The notes below the pieces were generated by a model that saw nothing but the letters and a program-made list of their open reading frames with translations, was not told where the DNA came from and did no database searches. DNA of 64,000 nt from contig OX031060.1 in NCBI GenBank assembly GCA_943736015.1, forward strand, positions 23,265,231 through 23,329,230, given 5' to 3'. Shown here in pieces: positions 47,520 to 58,227 of this stretch. Positions within the stretch are counted from its first letter, which is position 1. Each line of letters opens with the position of its first letter. The stretch comes from Tridacna crocea. Lineage: Eukaryota; Mollusca; Bivalvia; Cardiida; Cardiidae. The position numbers and the translations under genes are program-made.

Positions 47520-47606
47520 AATAAAAGGAAATTTTATGTGAAAAGGAGAAAACATTATACACCATCATTACATCTTTTTTCCACAATCTATTTAAAAGTT
47601 TCTTAA
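47520..47606 (+). mobile_element. TTAA-foldback MITE, degraded
   Basis: TTTTATGTGAAAAGGAGAAA and TTTTCCACAATCTATTTAAA, ending at a TTAA. Confidence 0.45.
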
Positions 47607-47845
47607 CCCTTAAGGGTTTCCCACACAATCCTGACTTTTAACGACCCTATGAAAAGAAGGCTTTTGAAAACTGTGGGAAAAGGAGAAAATACTGGTAACC
47701 AGCATTTTCTCCTTTCTGAGACAGTTCTAATCATTCCATTGCCATGAAATAAGCCGCTGAAAATACTTTTTATTTGGGAAAGTCTAAAATTTTGCTATGT
47801 TGTAAAGTGGTCATTAAAACAAAGGGTTATATGGTAAAGGGTTAT
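47603..47845 (-). mobile_element. TTAA-foldback MITE, diverged, with an extra end fragment
   Basis: R end first with a small insertion (TTAAGGGTT). The L side is eroded to 47812, followed by GGGTTATATGGTAAAGGG, a piece of an R tip. Confidence 0.7.
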
Positions 47846-47884
47846 TCAATGATGAATCCTGTACTTATAAATCTTAAATCGACT

Positions 47885-47982
47885 TAATCAAGTTCTTAGA
47901 CTTGTCTGTACTCAGAAAGAGTTTGATGCCAGTAGGATAACTGCATTTCAAATGGCAGGATTTAACTTTGAAAGGGTAGGAC
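47885..47982 (+). mobile_element. TTAA-foldback MITE, degraded L half
   Basis: AGTTCTTAGACTTGTCTGTA to TAACTTTGAAAGGGTAGGAC, stopping at the next copy. Confidence 0.5.
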
Positions 47983-47988
47983 TTTTTT

Positions 47989-48218
47989 TTAACTCTTTAC
48001 CACACGATGAAAATGAAACCTTGTCCAAATTGAAAGCATTTGCATATGACAATTCAAACGTGTGTCCGGTAACGGTACATGTCTTTGATAGGTAAGAAAA
48101 CATTGAGGGAAAAGGGGAAAATGCTGGTTACCAGCATTTTCTCCTTTTCCCTTAATGTTTTCAAAAGGCCTCTTTCGCAGGGGTCGTTAAAAATCGGGAT
48201 TGTGTGGTAAAGAGTTAA
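47989..48218 (+). mobile_element. TTAA-foldback MITE, full length
   Basis: L end first, TTAA at both ends; paired arm changes CATTGAGGGAAAAGG / CCTTTTCCCTTAATG. Confidence 0.9.
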
Positions 48219-48299
48219 AGGAAAGAATGATTGCTGTCCTCTCCAAAACAACTCATCTAATATTCTTCTGACCCTAACCATTAAATACACAAGTCCAAG

Positions 48300-48470
48300 T
48301 TAAAAAGATCCCGACAAAGAAGCCTCTTGAAAACAGCATTTTCTTTTTTTCCCATAATGTTCTATACCCTTTCAGAGACAAATATCACTATCTGAGCTAA
48401 ATCAAATTTATCATCTGCAAACACTTTGAGTTTTGACAGGTCTAAAATTTCATTGTCTGGTATAGAGGTA
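48300..48470 (-). mobile_element. TTAA-foldback MITE, first arm lost
   Basis: AAGAAGCCTCTTGAAAACAG joins directly to CATTTTCTTTTTTTCCCATA; L end eroded. Confidence 0.68.
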
Positions 48471-48502
48471 ATTTGGTGTCTGCAAACCCTATGATAGTAT
48501 CA

Positions 48503-48544
48503 ATATGGGCAATTCCACAATTTTGTTGCCTGGAAAAGAGTTAA
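48503..48544 (-). mobile_element. TTAA-foldback MITE, L-tip fragment
   Basis: CCACAATTTTGTTGCCTGGA then AAAGAGTTAA. Confidence 0.5.
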
Positions 48545-48736
48545 GATGGCTGGCGACAGAAAGACTGAACAAGACCAAATTAGGAGTTCTTCCAATATAA
48601 AAAGAGGGTTCATTAGCAAGAGAGGATCTAACAGACAGGCTATCTTACCATAGATCTCTAAAATCAAAAATGTCTCCAGTTTCTTGTAATAACGCTTACT
48701 GTCTAAAATAATTTTATCATATAAGCTGCTATTAGT

Positions 48737-49130
48737 CCTTGACCCTTTACCAAACAATCTGTTGATTTAATGACCCTATCGAAGAAGCCCTTTCAAAACA
48801 TTGTGGGAAAAGGAGAAAATGCTGATAATCAGCATTTTCTCCTTTTTCCACAATGTTTTCTTCCTTATCAAAAGACAAATCCAAACATTTGAGTAAAATT
48901 TAATTTGTCCTCTCTAAATGCTTTTAATTTCGTTGAATCAGTAAATTTGTTTAGTAAGGTTCAGACTGATTGAATGTTTGGTGTTTAATACCATTTTCAA
49001 CATCATTTCAATTATACCGTGGTAGCCAGTGTAACTAGCCATGATTACCTGGAGTCTATTTTTCAAGTACTCTGCACAATTTTCTTTCCAAGCCACTGGC
49101 TGCTTTCCTGTCGTTTGGTAAGGAGTAAGG
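48737..49130 (-). mobile_element. TTAA-foldback MITE split by a SINE
   Basis: R end, hairpin and L interior to about 48956; the L tip TCGTTTGGTAAGGAG resumes at 49114 after the SINE. Confidence 0.78.
48957..49113 (-). mobile_element. SINE 3' part inside a MITE
   Basis: In reverse it reads AGCCAGTGGCTTGGAAAGAA, ending GAAAATGGTATTAAACACC. The MITE L terminus CGTTTGGTAAGGAGTAAG resumes at its right edge, so it was inserted into the MITE at 48737-49130. Confidence 0.55.
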
Positions 49131-49166
49131 AGTTCACCACACATTTCTGAGTTTTACCAACCTTGA

Positions 49167-49395
49167 TTAACTCTTTACCAAACGACAAAATTTTGGACTA
49201 CTCCAAATCAATAGCATTTGCAGACAACAATATAAATGTGAATCAAAAATTGATTTTTGATTTTGTGAGTGTAGAAAATATTGTGGGAAAAGGAGAAAAT
49301 GCTGGTAAACAGCATTTTCTCCTTTTCCCACAATGTTTTCAAAAGGCTTCTATCTCAGGGTTGTTACAAGTCGGGATTGTGTGGTAAAGAGTTAA
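49167..49395 (+). mobile_element. TTAA-foldback MITE, nested, first of a tandem pair
   Basis: L end first, TTAA at both ends, perfect long hairpin. Confidence 0.92.
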
Positions 49396-49620
49396 CCCTT
49401 TACCAAACGACAAAATTTAGACTGGTCCAAATTGAAAGCATTTGCAGACGACAAAATAAACGTGACTTAAAAAAATTAAACATGGGTTAGGAAGGGTAGA
49501 AAACGTTGTGGGAAAAGGAGAAAATGCTGGTTACCAGCATTTTCTCCTTTTCCCACAATGTTTTCAAAAGGCTTCTTTTACAGGGTCGTTAAAAGTCGGG
49601 ATTGTGTGGTAATGGGTTAA
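49392..49620 (+). mobile_element. TTAA-foldback MITE, nested, second of a tandem pair
   Basis: L end first (here TTAACCCTTTACC), sharing TTAA 49392-49395 with the first. Close to the family consensus. Confidence 0.93.
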
Positions 49621-49981
49621 ACAACCAGACTTTTGAAAACATTGTAAGAAAAGGAAAAAAGGCTTAAAAATTTCTCTTTTTCCTTTGATGTTTTGTACCC
49701 TCTATGGCAGATGTCCATTCACTTATTTTACATCTAAGCTGTAGTCTGCAAATGGATTTAATGCTGACCCGCCAGTGACCTTTTTGAAATAATTTTGTCT
49801 GTAAAATAGTAAATACAGTACTGTTGCAAACTATGGAAAAAAAAAGGATAGATAGAAAATATAGACTAGTGAATCATTTTCTCCCCACAGATCACTTTTT
49901 AGTCTTTCTCTGTGTAGCAGTAGATACTGGAAGTTGTATGTATCGAAAGTATTCCTTCTTTAGATTTCTTGGTAAAATGTT

Positions 49982-50174
49982 TTAACCCGTACAATGTCAA
50001 CTTTAAACAACCCTGTGAAAGATGCCTTTTCAAAACAATGTGGAAAAGGGAGAAAATGCTGGTATCCAGCATTTTCTCCTTTTCCCACAATGTTTTCTAC
50101 CCTACAAAGCAAGGTTGCACCATTTGAGCCACAGTGAAACTGTTGTCTGTAAACACTTTGGATTTTGTCAAGGC
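49982..50174 (-). mobile_element. TTAA-foldback MITE, L tip lost
   Basis: R end first. It runs to GATTTTGTCAAGG and is cut by the next copy. Confidence 0.82.
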
Positions 50175-50402
50175 TTACCCTTTCTCAAACAATCCCTGGT
50201 TTTCACGACGCTGAAAAAAAAGCTTTTTGAAAACATAGCGGGAAATGGAGAAAATGCAGGTTACCAGCATTTTCTCCTTTTCCCATGATGTTTTCTACCC
50301 TGCTGGAAACAAATTTCAATTTTTGAGTTACTTTTATTTTGTCGTCTGCAAATGCTTCCAACTTGGACCAGTCTAAAATTTTGTCATATGGTAAAGAGTT
50401 AA
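50175..50402 (-). mobile_element. TTAA-foldback MITE, full length
   Basis: R end first. Left TTAC, right TTAA. Confidence 0.9.
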
Positions 50403-50439
50403 ATGTTCATGTTTGATTACGGTTTAAAGCTATTTATCA

Positions 50440-50535
50440 GGCAATACTGCGGAAGAAGGCTTTTGGCAACATTGTTGGAAATGGAGAAAATACTATAATA
50501 CCACAATTTTCTCCTTTAGCAAAAAAATTCAGTAC
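50440..50535 (-). mobile_element. TTAA-foldback MITE, core fragment
   Basis: GAAGAAGGCTTTTGGCAACA to ATTTTCTCCTTTAGCAAAAA. Confidence 0.5.
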
Positions 50536-50641
50536 CACTCATTAGAGCTCTGATGAGTACTCGAGTACCCGAGTATCGGGTAGGGTAACGACGGTACCTG
50601 GGTAGTAAATCAATACCTGTGATTAAATAGTAACTTATTAA

Positions 50642-50869
50642 TTAACCCTTTACCAAAGGATAAATTTATAGACTGGTCCAAATTGAAAGCGTTTGCAGAC
50701 GATAAAATAAATGTGACTGAAAAGTCAATTTGATTTGAGAAGGGTAGAAAACATAGTGGAAAAAAGTAGAAAATGCTGCTTACCAGCACTTTCTCCTTTT
50801 CCCACAATGTTTTCAAAAGGCTTCGAACACAGGGTCTTTAAAAGTTGTTATTGTGTGGTAAAGGGTTAA
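50642..50869 (+). mobile_element. TTAA-foldback MITE, full length
   Basis: L end first, TTAA at both ends, one arm slightly eroded. Confidence 0.9.
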
Positions 50870-52249
50870 GCTATACTTGTGAAGTTCCAAAGAAATAATT
50901 TGATCTTAATTTTAATTAAAACAAAAAATATGTTACCCACTCCAGTACATAAACCAGAAGTAGATAATCAAAATAACTTGAACTAAGGAATGGATGTACC
51001 TCTAATCTCCCCTAAAACCCATAATTTGTCAGTATTAAATGGAAAATCAACGGTAATTTAAAACTTGTATTTTGTTATTTATTTACAATGACCAGTATAG
51101 CTTAACATGAAATAGCGAATGGCTTCCTTGACCGATTGAAATTGTCAAAAAAATTGGAAAACACGACGGATATCTCCAGTTAAAAGGTGCCTACTGAGGT
51201 ATCATCGAATGTTGCAGGTACATTTTTGTGTTTTCTATCGCTAGGCTAAAGGAAATTATGATCAATGTTTGTTTCGTGGGTGATTTTGGGTGGGAAAGGC
51301 GGTCTATTATACAGGGCAGATTTTTTTTCATATTTTATCATTTATTTTGGTTATAGAATGTCAAATTCCTTTGATATTATTACTATTTATGTCAATTCTA
51401 ATTAGAGCTATTTAGAAAATTGACGATTGTAATAAGTATCCCTAATTTTATGAAGACTGCAGAATATTTAAGATGTTGTTTAAAAATATTAGCTCTTATA
51501 TTGATCTCTGATAAATGAATTTCCATCAATATTCCAGAGAGTCTGATAGTGATATGCCTGCAGTTCAATTATGATGGGATTGTAATCACTGTGCAAATAC
51601 AACTTCTAATATTCTATGCCCCTGCAGTCAAAACATTGAGAAACCTTGAACGAAAAGCATGTGCATGGATCTTGTTTGAATCATGATTGAGAAAAGATAC
51701 ATACCTCCATCTATGAACCATTTTTTATATAGGTTTATTTGGTTAATATGGTTCATCCGGTTATTAAGTCTAATCCGCTTTTTTCCGGTCACTATACCTT
51801 CATCAAAACTCATTATGATATTCTGTTACATCCCCATTACTTTACCAAATCAATGTTCGAGAAGTCAAAAAATTAACATTTAGTCACAGCGCTTACTCAG
51901 TTAATGTTCTTACCCATAAAATGTGCACTTGAAGTCAAAAAAGCAAAGTAAAACGTTCACCAAGGATTGATTTCTCTCATCGCTACCCGCGTTCCGCTTT
52001 TGGGTTTTCCCCACCGTTTCATCGCAGTGATCTCCCTTCGTTAGCTGTCGAAGAAAAGGCAGTTGTATGGGGGCCTCTGCGGGACCCCATTTTCTTTATT
52101 TATAGGGGAAAAAAAGTGTTTTCCTGTAATTGTCTGGACTTTTTTAATCGAAAGTACAGGAAATAAAGAGAACACGTCTTTTGCAAATATTTTAACGCTC
52201 ATAATCCATTTCACCAGACATAGACGTAGATAGATCTATAGAAGTGAAT
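50870..52249. other. Mostly unique sequence around the partial arm at 51113
   Basis: 51376-52249 holds no repeat match or splice-bounded exon that I can support. Confidence 0.35.
51113..51375 (+). repeat. Third, partial arm copy
   Basis: It shares GGATATCTCCAGTTAAAAGG, CGCTAGGCTAAAGGAAAT and TTTGTTTCGTGGGTGATTTT with the arms, in the direction of the right arm. The CRE part is missing. Confidence 0.6.
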
Positions 52250-52606
52250 TTTATCACAGGAATTTGACATTCTATAACCAAAATAAATGATTAAAATATG
52301 AAAAAAAAAAAAATCTCCCCTATATGATATAAACACAAGGAATGCAACGTCTCGATTGCTGGCGCTAGCACCTGACAGCCTTTCCCACCCAAAATCACCC
52401 ACGAAACAAACACTGATCGTAATTTCCTTTAGCCTAGCGATTGACAACACACTAATGTACCTGCGACATCCGGCGATACCTCAGTAGACACTTTTTAACC
52501 GGAGATATCCGTCATGTTTTACAGCTTTATCAGATATTTTGATTTGTCTGGGTGGCCATTCGCTGACGTCACAGAAAGTGGCAGGAAGCGTATTTATAAT
52601 CGTATT
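52250..52606 (-). repeat. Left arm of a large inverted repeat
   Basis: The arm is about 357 bp and pairs with 52750-53107 across a 143-bp AT-rich spacer. It contains TGACGTCA (CRE) at 52564 and CAACGTCTCGATTGCTGGCG. A half-arm relative lies at 51113-51375. Confidence 0.75.
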
Positions 52607-52749
52607 AATTATTACTATTATTTTTTCAAATATCTTCTCTTTAAAAAGGAATGCGCTCAAATACTTTTGTTAGTTACTTATAGAAACAATCTTAAGTATG
52701 GTGTGATGTCCATAAATATATTAAAAACGAAAAAAATAATAGTAATAAG

Positions 52750-53107
52750 TAATACGAAAATACGCTTCCTGCCACTTTCTGTGACGTCAGCGAATGGCCA
52801 CCCAGACAAATCAAAATTTTCTGATAAAGCTTTAAAACATGACAGATATCTCCGGTTGAAAGGTGTCTACTGAGGTATCGCCGGATGTCGCAGGTACATT
52901 AGTGTGTTGTCTACCGCTAGGCTAAAGGAGATCATGACCAATGTTTGTTTCGTGGGTGGTTTTTGTTGGGAAAGGCTGTCGGGTGCTAGCGCCAGCAATC
53001 GAGACGTTGCATTCCTTACAAGTGTTTATATTATATAGGGGATTTTTTTTTTTCATATTTTTATGATTTATTTTGATTATAGAATGTCAAATTCCTGTGA
53101 TTTTATG
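52750..53107 (+). repeat. Right arm of a large inverted repeat
   Basis: It is the inverse of 52250-52606, for example GCCACTTTCTGTGACGTCAG and GGTGCTAGCGCCAGCAATCG. Some substitutions and small indels distinguish the arms. Confidence 0.75.
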
Positions 53108-53349
53108 TAGGCTCTCGAGATCTGATTTCACATCCTGGCACGTAAACGCAGAGATCATAAATATACCAGGGACTTCATAATGTTAAAATGGTCACAAATT
53201 CGCTAATGTCCAATGTGCTGGAGAGGAGTATAATCCCATTCTTGTCAAAATTTTAATGTGTATTCTTTTCAGATTGAGGAATATCAGGGATCTTATATAT
53301 GCATGTACAATCCCTGTGAACATTTATGAGTTTTATGATACAGTCATGA

Positions 53350-53845
53350 TCACTATCTCCCGCTAGATGTCATTCTATATAATTATATACATCTATCTAA
53401 CATTCTAGGTTCAGAACCAGACAATTTTATTACACGACAACCGTTACTTTGAATTTCAAACTAAAATAAACGTTTACTCAATAAAACGCTATCTGGTGCG
53501 AATCCTTCAGCTATGATCAGCGAGCATGTAACCTATGCATCGGTCATTCATTAAAACAGCCCTACCGATTTTGGTAATAGCTTCGGTGTGAGCCGTACTT
53601 TTCCTTAGCATATGGAATCGATGATGCGCTATAACAGACAGGTCGAATCTTCAAAGAATATGAAATGCGCAGACAATGCATGCCAATTGAAATATTACCA
53701 AGACTTTTGCTAAAAAATATTTAGGTGCACTTTTGATTCACAATCATGACAGTACAAACACAAACACGTTGCGTGAAAACTTTGTGATGTACGTAGTTAA
53801 AGCATCGATCATTTATTAGCAAATTTCATAAATTGTCAAATTGTA
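53350..53845 (+). repeat. Dispersed repeat B
   Basis: It parallels 35020-35515 over most of its length with small indels. It opens CACTATCTCCCGCTAGATGT, which also occurs inverted at about 62170-62189. Confidence 0.65.
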
Positions 53846-53869
53846 CGAGCTAAGGTCGTGTAACGGAGG

Positions 53870-54090
53870 TCAGTGCACCTACGCATGTGTCCCCGGCTTT
53901 CTCTGACAATAGTAGGCGTAATGACACATATCTTTTTCCAAGTTACTGACTACTTTCTTCACATACATCAGAGGTGAGGGGCAAAAAATCGCCGGAAAGA
54001 AAGTTTGTCACAACCTGGTATCGAACTCCAAACTATCAGGTCACGAATCGGATACGCTACTCACTGAGCTACCTTGTAGGGCATGTAGGA
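53870..54090 (-). mobile_element. Second type of tRNA-derived SINE
   Basis: In reverse, GGTAGCTCAGTGAGTAGCG (box A) and GAGTTCGATACC (box B) are spaced as in a tRNA. They are followed by a body with GGCGATTTTTTGCCCC and CCGGGGACACATGCG. The tRNA part carries an unlike loop, so I do not call a functional tRNA. Confidence 0.6.
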
Positions 54091-54232
54091 AATGTAGGAC
54101 TACTCCCGAATCCAGGCTATATACACTCAGTCCATTTCATATGAAGGTACTCTTTGGTCCATATACAACGTAACTTATGAGCTGGTGGGTACAAATTCGT
54201 AATTAAGATACACCAGCAATGATTATGATAAA

Positions 54233-54470
54233 TTAACCTTTTACCGCATAATATCGACTTTTACCGACCCTGAGAAAGAAGCCTTTTAAAAACAATGTGG
54301 GAAAATGAGAAAATGCTGGTAACCAGCATTTTCTCCTTTCCTTACAACTGCACAATGTTTTCTACCTTTCCCGACAACAAAATGCACCATTTGAGCCACT
54401 ATGAAATAATTTCCTGCTTGAAAGCTTTCAATTTGGTCAGTGCTAAAATTTCGTCTCCTGATAAATGGCT
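54233..54470 (-). mobile_element. TTAA-foldback MITE with a small arm insertion
   Basis: R end first; CTTACAACTG is inserted in the second arm. Right tip eroded. Confidence 0.82.
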
Positions 54471-54827
54471 ACCCTGGCGATCTCAGAAATATAAGGATTA
54501 AAGTATGTATCAAGTCCAAATGTAAACAAAGCGGATGTTTAAATGCATTTGTATTCACAAATGTACATGTAGGCCTATATTAGACCATTTAAAACCATGG
54601 GAGTTATTGTGAAGATAGTAATCTGTCATTTTACGGTTGGTCGAGGAGTTAGCTGCTGACAGAGCATTTAATTTCAAAACTAGCTAGGTAATAACCAATG
54701 TATAAGGTAGCTCTGTCTTTTGTATACTTTTGCCTGATTTTATAGTCCTTTTTTCTGCCAATCACAAACATAATTATAGCCCGGCCACTCGATAACAGAC
54801 GGTCGATCTCCATTATATCGTCACAAT

Positions 54828-55730
54828 TCAAGCGTAACGAGAAAGAAAATCAGCGACTAGGCTTTAACAATTAACAGTATTTATTAATGAACAAAGACAA
54901 AACAGTACAATAAGAGTTAAGATTGAATGACACTTAACAATTTTTATCTTACAACAAAAAATATAGAATAAGTCCCTCAAAATTAAGTATTATGTTTAGA
55001 GTACAGAGAGAATGCAATTTCTGGTTCCTAAAATCTAAATAACAATAGTTTAACTTACAAGTAGATATGAGCAACCTGTTTGAGAATAAAAGATAATTCC
55101 AACTTACGAATGTATAATCCCAAATTAGATCCAACACTTTTCACTAATTCTATATCCATAATGCCACAAGTCTGTCACGAAGTAAGTCCCTCCTATTTAT
55201 ATCAGCTTGGAAAATTCTGGATTAGTCTAGTCTTTGCTAGAAAGATGACTTCATAGATTAGTAAAGGGCTTGTCTACTGACAGATTCTGGGACAATTGCC
55301 CCCCCCGGACAATTGCCCCTGAGGACATTTCCCCCTGACCATTGCCCCTGAGAACAATCCCCCCCGGACCATTGCCCCCCGATGAAAGTCCCCCCCGGAC
55401 TATTGCCCCACCCCCTGAGGACAATTCCCCCTGTATCATTTTCCCCGAGGACAAAGAATTGTCATCGGGGCAATTGTGCGGGGGGCATTGTCCTCGGGGG
55501 GGGGGGCAGTAGTCCGGGGGGGGAATTGTCCTCGGGGGCAATGGCCCGGGGGGATTGTCCTGAGGGGGCAATTGTCCGGGGGGCAATTGTCTCGATACGC
55601 TACCAACAACCTAGCTCTTTCTGAAAATAACCACAATGGAAAAACCAATAAATGTTCCTCATGTTTCTTGAATATTCTGAAAAAAGGTCACTGTATATCC
55701 TACTTACAAAACAATATACAGTATTCCATT
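54828..55730 (+). repeat. Dispersed repeat, possible solo LTR, carrying a GC foldback
   Basis: It shares CAAGCGTAACGAGAAAG, ACAATTAACAGTATTTATTA, ATGAACAAAGACAAAA and AAAATAACCACAATGGAAAA with 58228-58570. The second copy lacks the 55290-55592 foldback, so that was inserted here. Confidence 0.5.
55290..55592. mobile_element. C-rich/G-rich foldback, copy 1
   Basis: The left arm is a degenerate tandem of GGACAATTGCCCCC(C)GA-like 15-17-mers and the right arm its complement, meeting near 55455. Runs of four or more G on the right arm could form G-quadruplexes. There are no real genes, although long frames rich in Pro/Gly exist by chance of composition. Confidence 0.65.
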
Positions 55731-55852
55731 CTTTTAAATGGTATGACTTAAATTTAAATGTTTTATGACACTTGCTTTGATACTTTGGCCTTTACTGGAC
55801 TTTTAACTCAGCACTGTAGAAAAGAAACTTTACCACAACCCCAATAAAGTTA

Positions 55853-57240
55853 ATGTTTTATCATACCTCCCGCAACGAAGTGGAGGGGGGTATACTGGAA
55901 TCACCATGGCTGTCCGTCCGTCCGTCTGTCCGTCCGTCCTTACGAGCCCGACATTGTGAGGTGAGGGGTAAGTGTACATTTAGTCTCTATGGGTTTCATT
56001 CCGTCCATCTGGTAGGTATGGGGTTAGGGTTAGAGCTAGTAAGGTTAAAAAAAATGCTCTTGTGGGGTTGCTCCGTCCGTCCGTCTGTCTGTAGACACAA
56101 TTTTATCCGGAGCGTTTCTCCTACAGTTTTTCAAGTACTGCACTGAAATTTACAGATAATGTTTTGGTACATATGAAATTGTGCATGTCACTTTTTGCCC
56201 TTTGCAAATTTTAACTTTGGCTTTTTGTCCAGAGCATAACTTCCAAAGTATTGAAGCAGGTACTTCAATCTTCACACACAGATCACACTAAAGAGAAGTG
56301 CAGTGTACAAGAACCATAACTCTATTCCAACTAATGTATGGGTTATTGCCCTTTGAAAATTTTAACTCTTGATTTTTTGTCCGGAGCATAACTTCCAAAG
56401 TATAAAAGGTAGTAACTTCAAATTTCACACACAACTAGATCACATTAAGGAAAAGTGCGCTATACAAGAATCATTACCCTATACCAACTATTTCTTGAGT
56501 TGTTGCCTTTTGTAAATTTCAACTTTGGATTTTTGTGCAGGTCATAACTTCAAATGTATTGAAGTTACTTACTTCACACTTCACACACAGTTAGATTACA
56601 GTAAGGCAAAGTACAGTGTACAAGAACCGTAACTCTATTCCAACTTTTTTTATTATTGCACTTTGTAAATTTGAACGTTTTATTTTTGTCCATGGCATAA
56701 TTTCTAAAGTAAAAAAAAACTAGTAACTTCAAAATTCATGCACACTTTATAGGCCACATTAATAAGACGTGCATGGTACAAGGACCATTAATCTATTTCC
56801 ACTATTTTAAGTCTTATCTCCCTTTATAAATTTTAACTTTGGATTTTATCTGGGGTGTAACTTGCAAAGTACAAAAGCTAGTAACTTCAAACCTCATGTA
56901 CAATTAGAATACTTAAAGCAAAGTGCACTTTAGAAGAACCATAACTCTATTCCCATTATTTTGAGAGTTATTTACCTTTGTATATTATATTTATTTTGTT
57001 TTTGTCGGAAGCATAACTTTCAAAGCATAAAAGATAGTGACTACAAACTTCATAATATTATTATACAGATAGACAACATTAACGTGAAGTGCATGCAGAG
57101 TACAAGAACCACAAGTCTGTCCCACTTGTTTGTATTCTTTGAACTCTTTCTTTTGTACTTAACCATTCTGCATTCTGTTACAAAGACCAGTTTTGTGACA
57201 AGAAGCTGGTAGGGGGTATGATCACGTTTAGTGATAGCTC
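55853..57240 (+). mobile_element. Tandem-cored element with TCCGTCCGTC head
   Basis: It starts TACCTCCCGCAACGAAGTGG, then has (GTCC)n-rich sequence and about six degenerate units of about 150 bp (GCATAACTTCCAAAGTA..GTAACTTCAAA..ACAAGAACCATAACTCTATT). It ends TTACAAAGACCAGTTTTGTG..GGGGGTATGATCACG. This is a style common in bivalve genomes; the class is unknown. Confidence 0.5.
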
Positions 57241-57403
57241 TGGTATTCGCGTTCTTTTTTTCTGAATGCAGAAATGTATGTAGATGTACATTATTAATTT
57301 TGTTCAACCGGGCCATTATTTTCAAGTTAATGTTTAACTATTCGGTCAATAGCACTTTTAAAACACTTTCAATCATCCATCCATCTACACAACTACACAT
57401 GAA

Positions 57404-57466
57404 TGAATGAATGAATGAATGAATGAATGAATGAATGAATGAACTCATTCATTCATTCATTCATCT
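57404..57466. repeat. GAAT/ATTC tetranucleotide microsatellite hairpin
   Basis: About eleven GAAT units are followed by CTC and five ATTC units, so the two parts are complementary. Confidence 0.85.
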
Positions 57467-57479
57467 AACAAATTGAGAA

Positions 57480-57575
57480 TTGTGATACTAAAGATAGAAA
57501 AAATTATGAGAAAATGCTGGTTTTTAGTATTCTCTCGTTTTTCCTCAGTATTTTCAAAGAGCTCTCTCGCACAAA
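57480..57575 (+). mobile_element. TTAA-foldback MITE, degraded core
   Basis: AAATTATGAGAAAATGCTGG and TTTTCCTCAGTATTTTCAAA. Confidence 0.4.
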
Positions 57576-57774
57576 AGATATCTTCTTTTTTTTTCGAAAT
57601 ATTTACAAGAGTTCTCCCGCATGGTCATTAACTCATTATTGTTTGGAAGGACTGTACCGAAAATCTTTTTACCGTGCTAAATTGTTGACCAAGGATGCTT
57701 GAAACAGTGACAGACACATTAGACTGTGAGAAATATAGGGAAAAAAGTTGATCCGGCAAACATTCTTACACTAT

Positions 57775-58210
57775 ATCATCACTAGTGACGATGGCGTATC
57801 ATTACTTGATCTAGTGATATTATTCTCAGTGAAAAACTGAAAAAAAGAAATACGCTGAGGAATCCCAGTAATTTACACCGAAAGGAATGTAATAAAATAC
57901 TTCTGTACATTTTTAACTAACAAGAAATTCCTTTGATGTCTGTTTTGAAATTATTTGTTGATAGTTAGATCCTTGAAAAGGGAGGTAATTACTATCTCCC
58001 TTTGTAATGAGAATGTACATAGTAGTTTTAGATTTATAAATGATAGATCTAATTCTAAAACAGAAAAAAAAAAAGAAATAAAGTGGCTCGGTTAAAGTAG
58101 TACAATAATACTCATTTTTATTAGATTCCTTTCAGCGAATTTCTGGGATTACTCAGTTTTTTTTCCAGTTTTTCACACTGATTAACATCACTATTGATGA
58201 TATGGTATCA
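57775..58210. repeat. Inverted-repeat element
   Basis: ATCATCACTAGTGACGATGG..GTGAAAAACTG at the left is repeated inverted at 58130-58210. The ends are about 105 bp long and imperfect. A further end-like fragment (ATCACTGGTGATGATATAG) is at about 59010. Confidence 0.45.
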
Positions 58211-58227
58211 TCACTAGAGACGATTTT

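Larger units (their letters stand above)
49132..49810 (-). mobile_element. TTAA-foldback MITE, host split by two tandem nested copies
   Basis: R tip 49132-49170, remainder 49617-49810. Between them are two complete copies joined by one TTAA. Confidence 0.75.

Noticed and set aside
48650-48735. Minus-strand exon-like ORF SSLYDKIILDSKRYYKKLET then FLILEIYG with a GTAAGA donor
   Set aside because: It looks protein-like but has no partner exon or recognised family. Kept only as a candidate for RNA-seq.
49905-49985. Minus-strand terminal-exon-like ORF NLKKEYFRYIQLPVSTATQR then KTKK and a stop
   Set aside because: Weak acceptor, no upstream exon in phase, no family recognised.
50560-50620. GTACTCGAGTACCCGAGTATC palindromic patch
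   Set aside because: Too short and isolated to define an element; no second copy seen.
53870-54090. Functional tRNA gene on the minus strand
   Set aside because: Boxes A and B are present, but the anticodon arm and acceptor stem do not fold well and a SINE body follows.
55251-55586. Pro/Gly-rich frame of 111 codons
   Set aside because: It is the C-rich/G-rich foldback read as codons; the period does not match a protein repeat kept in frame.
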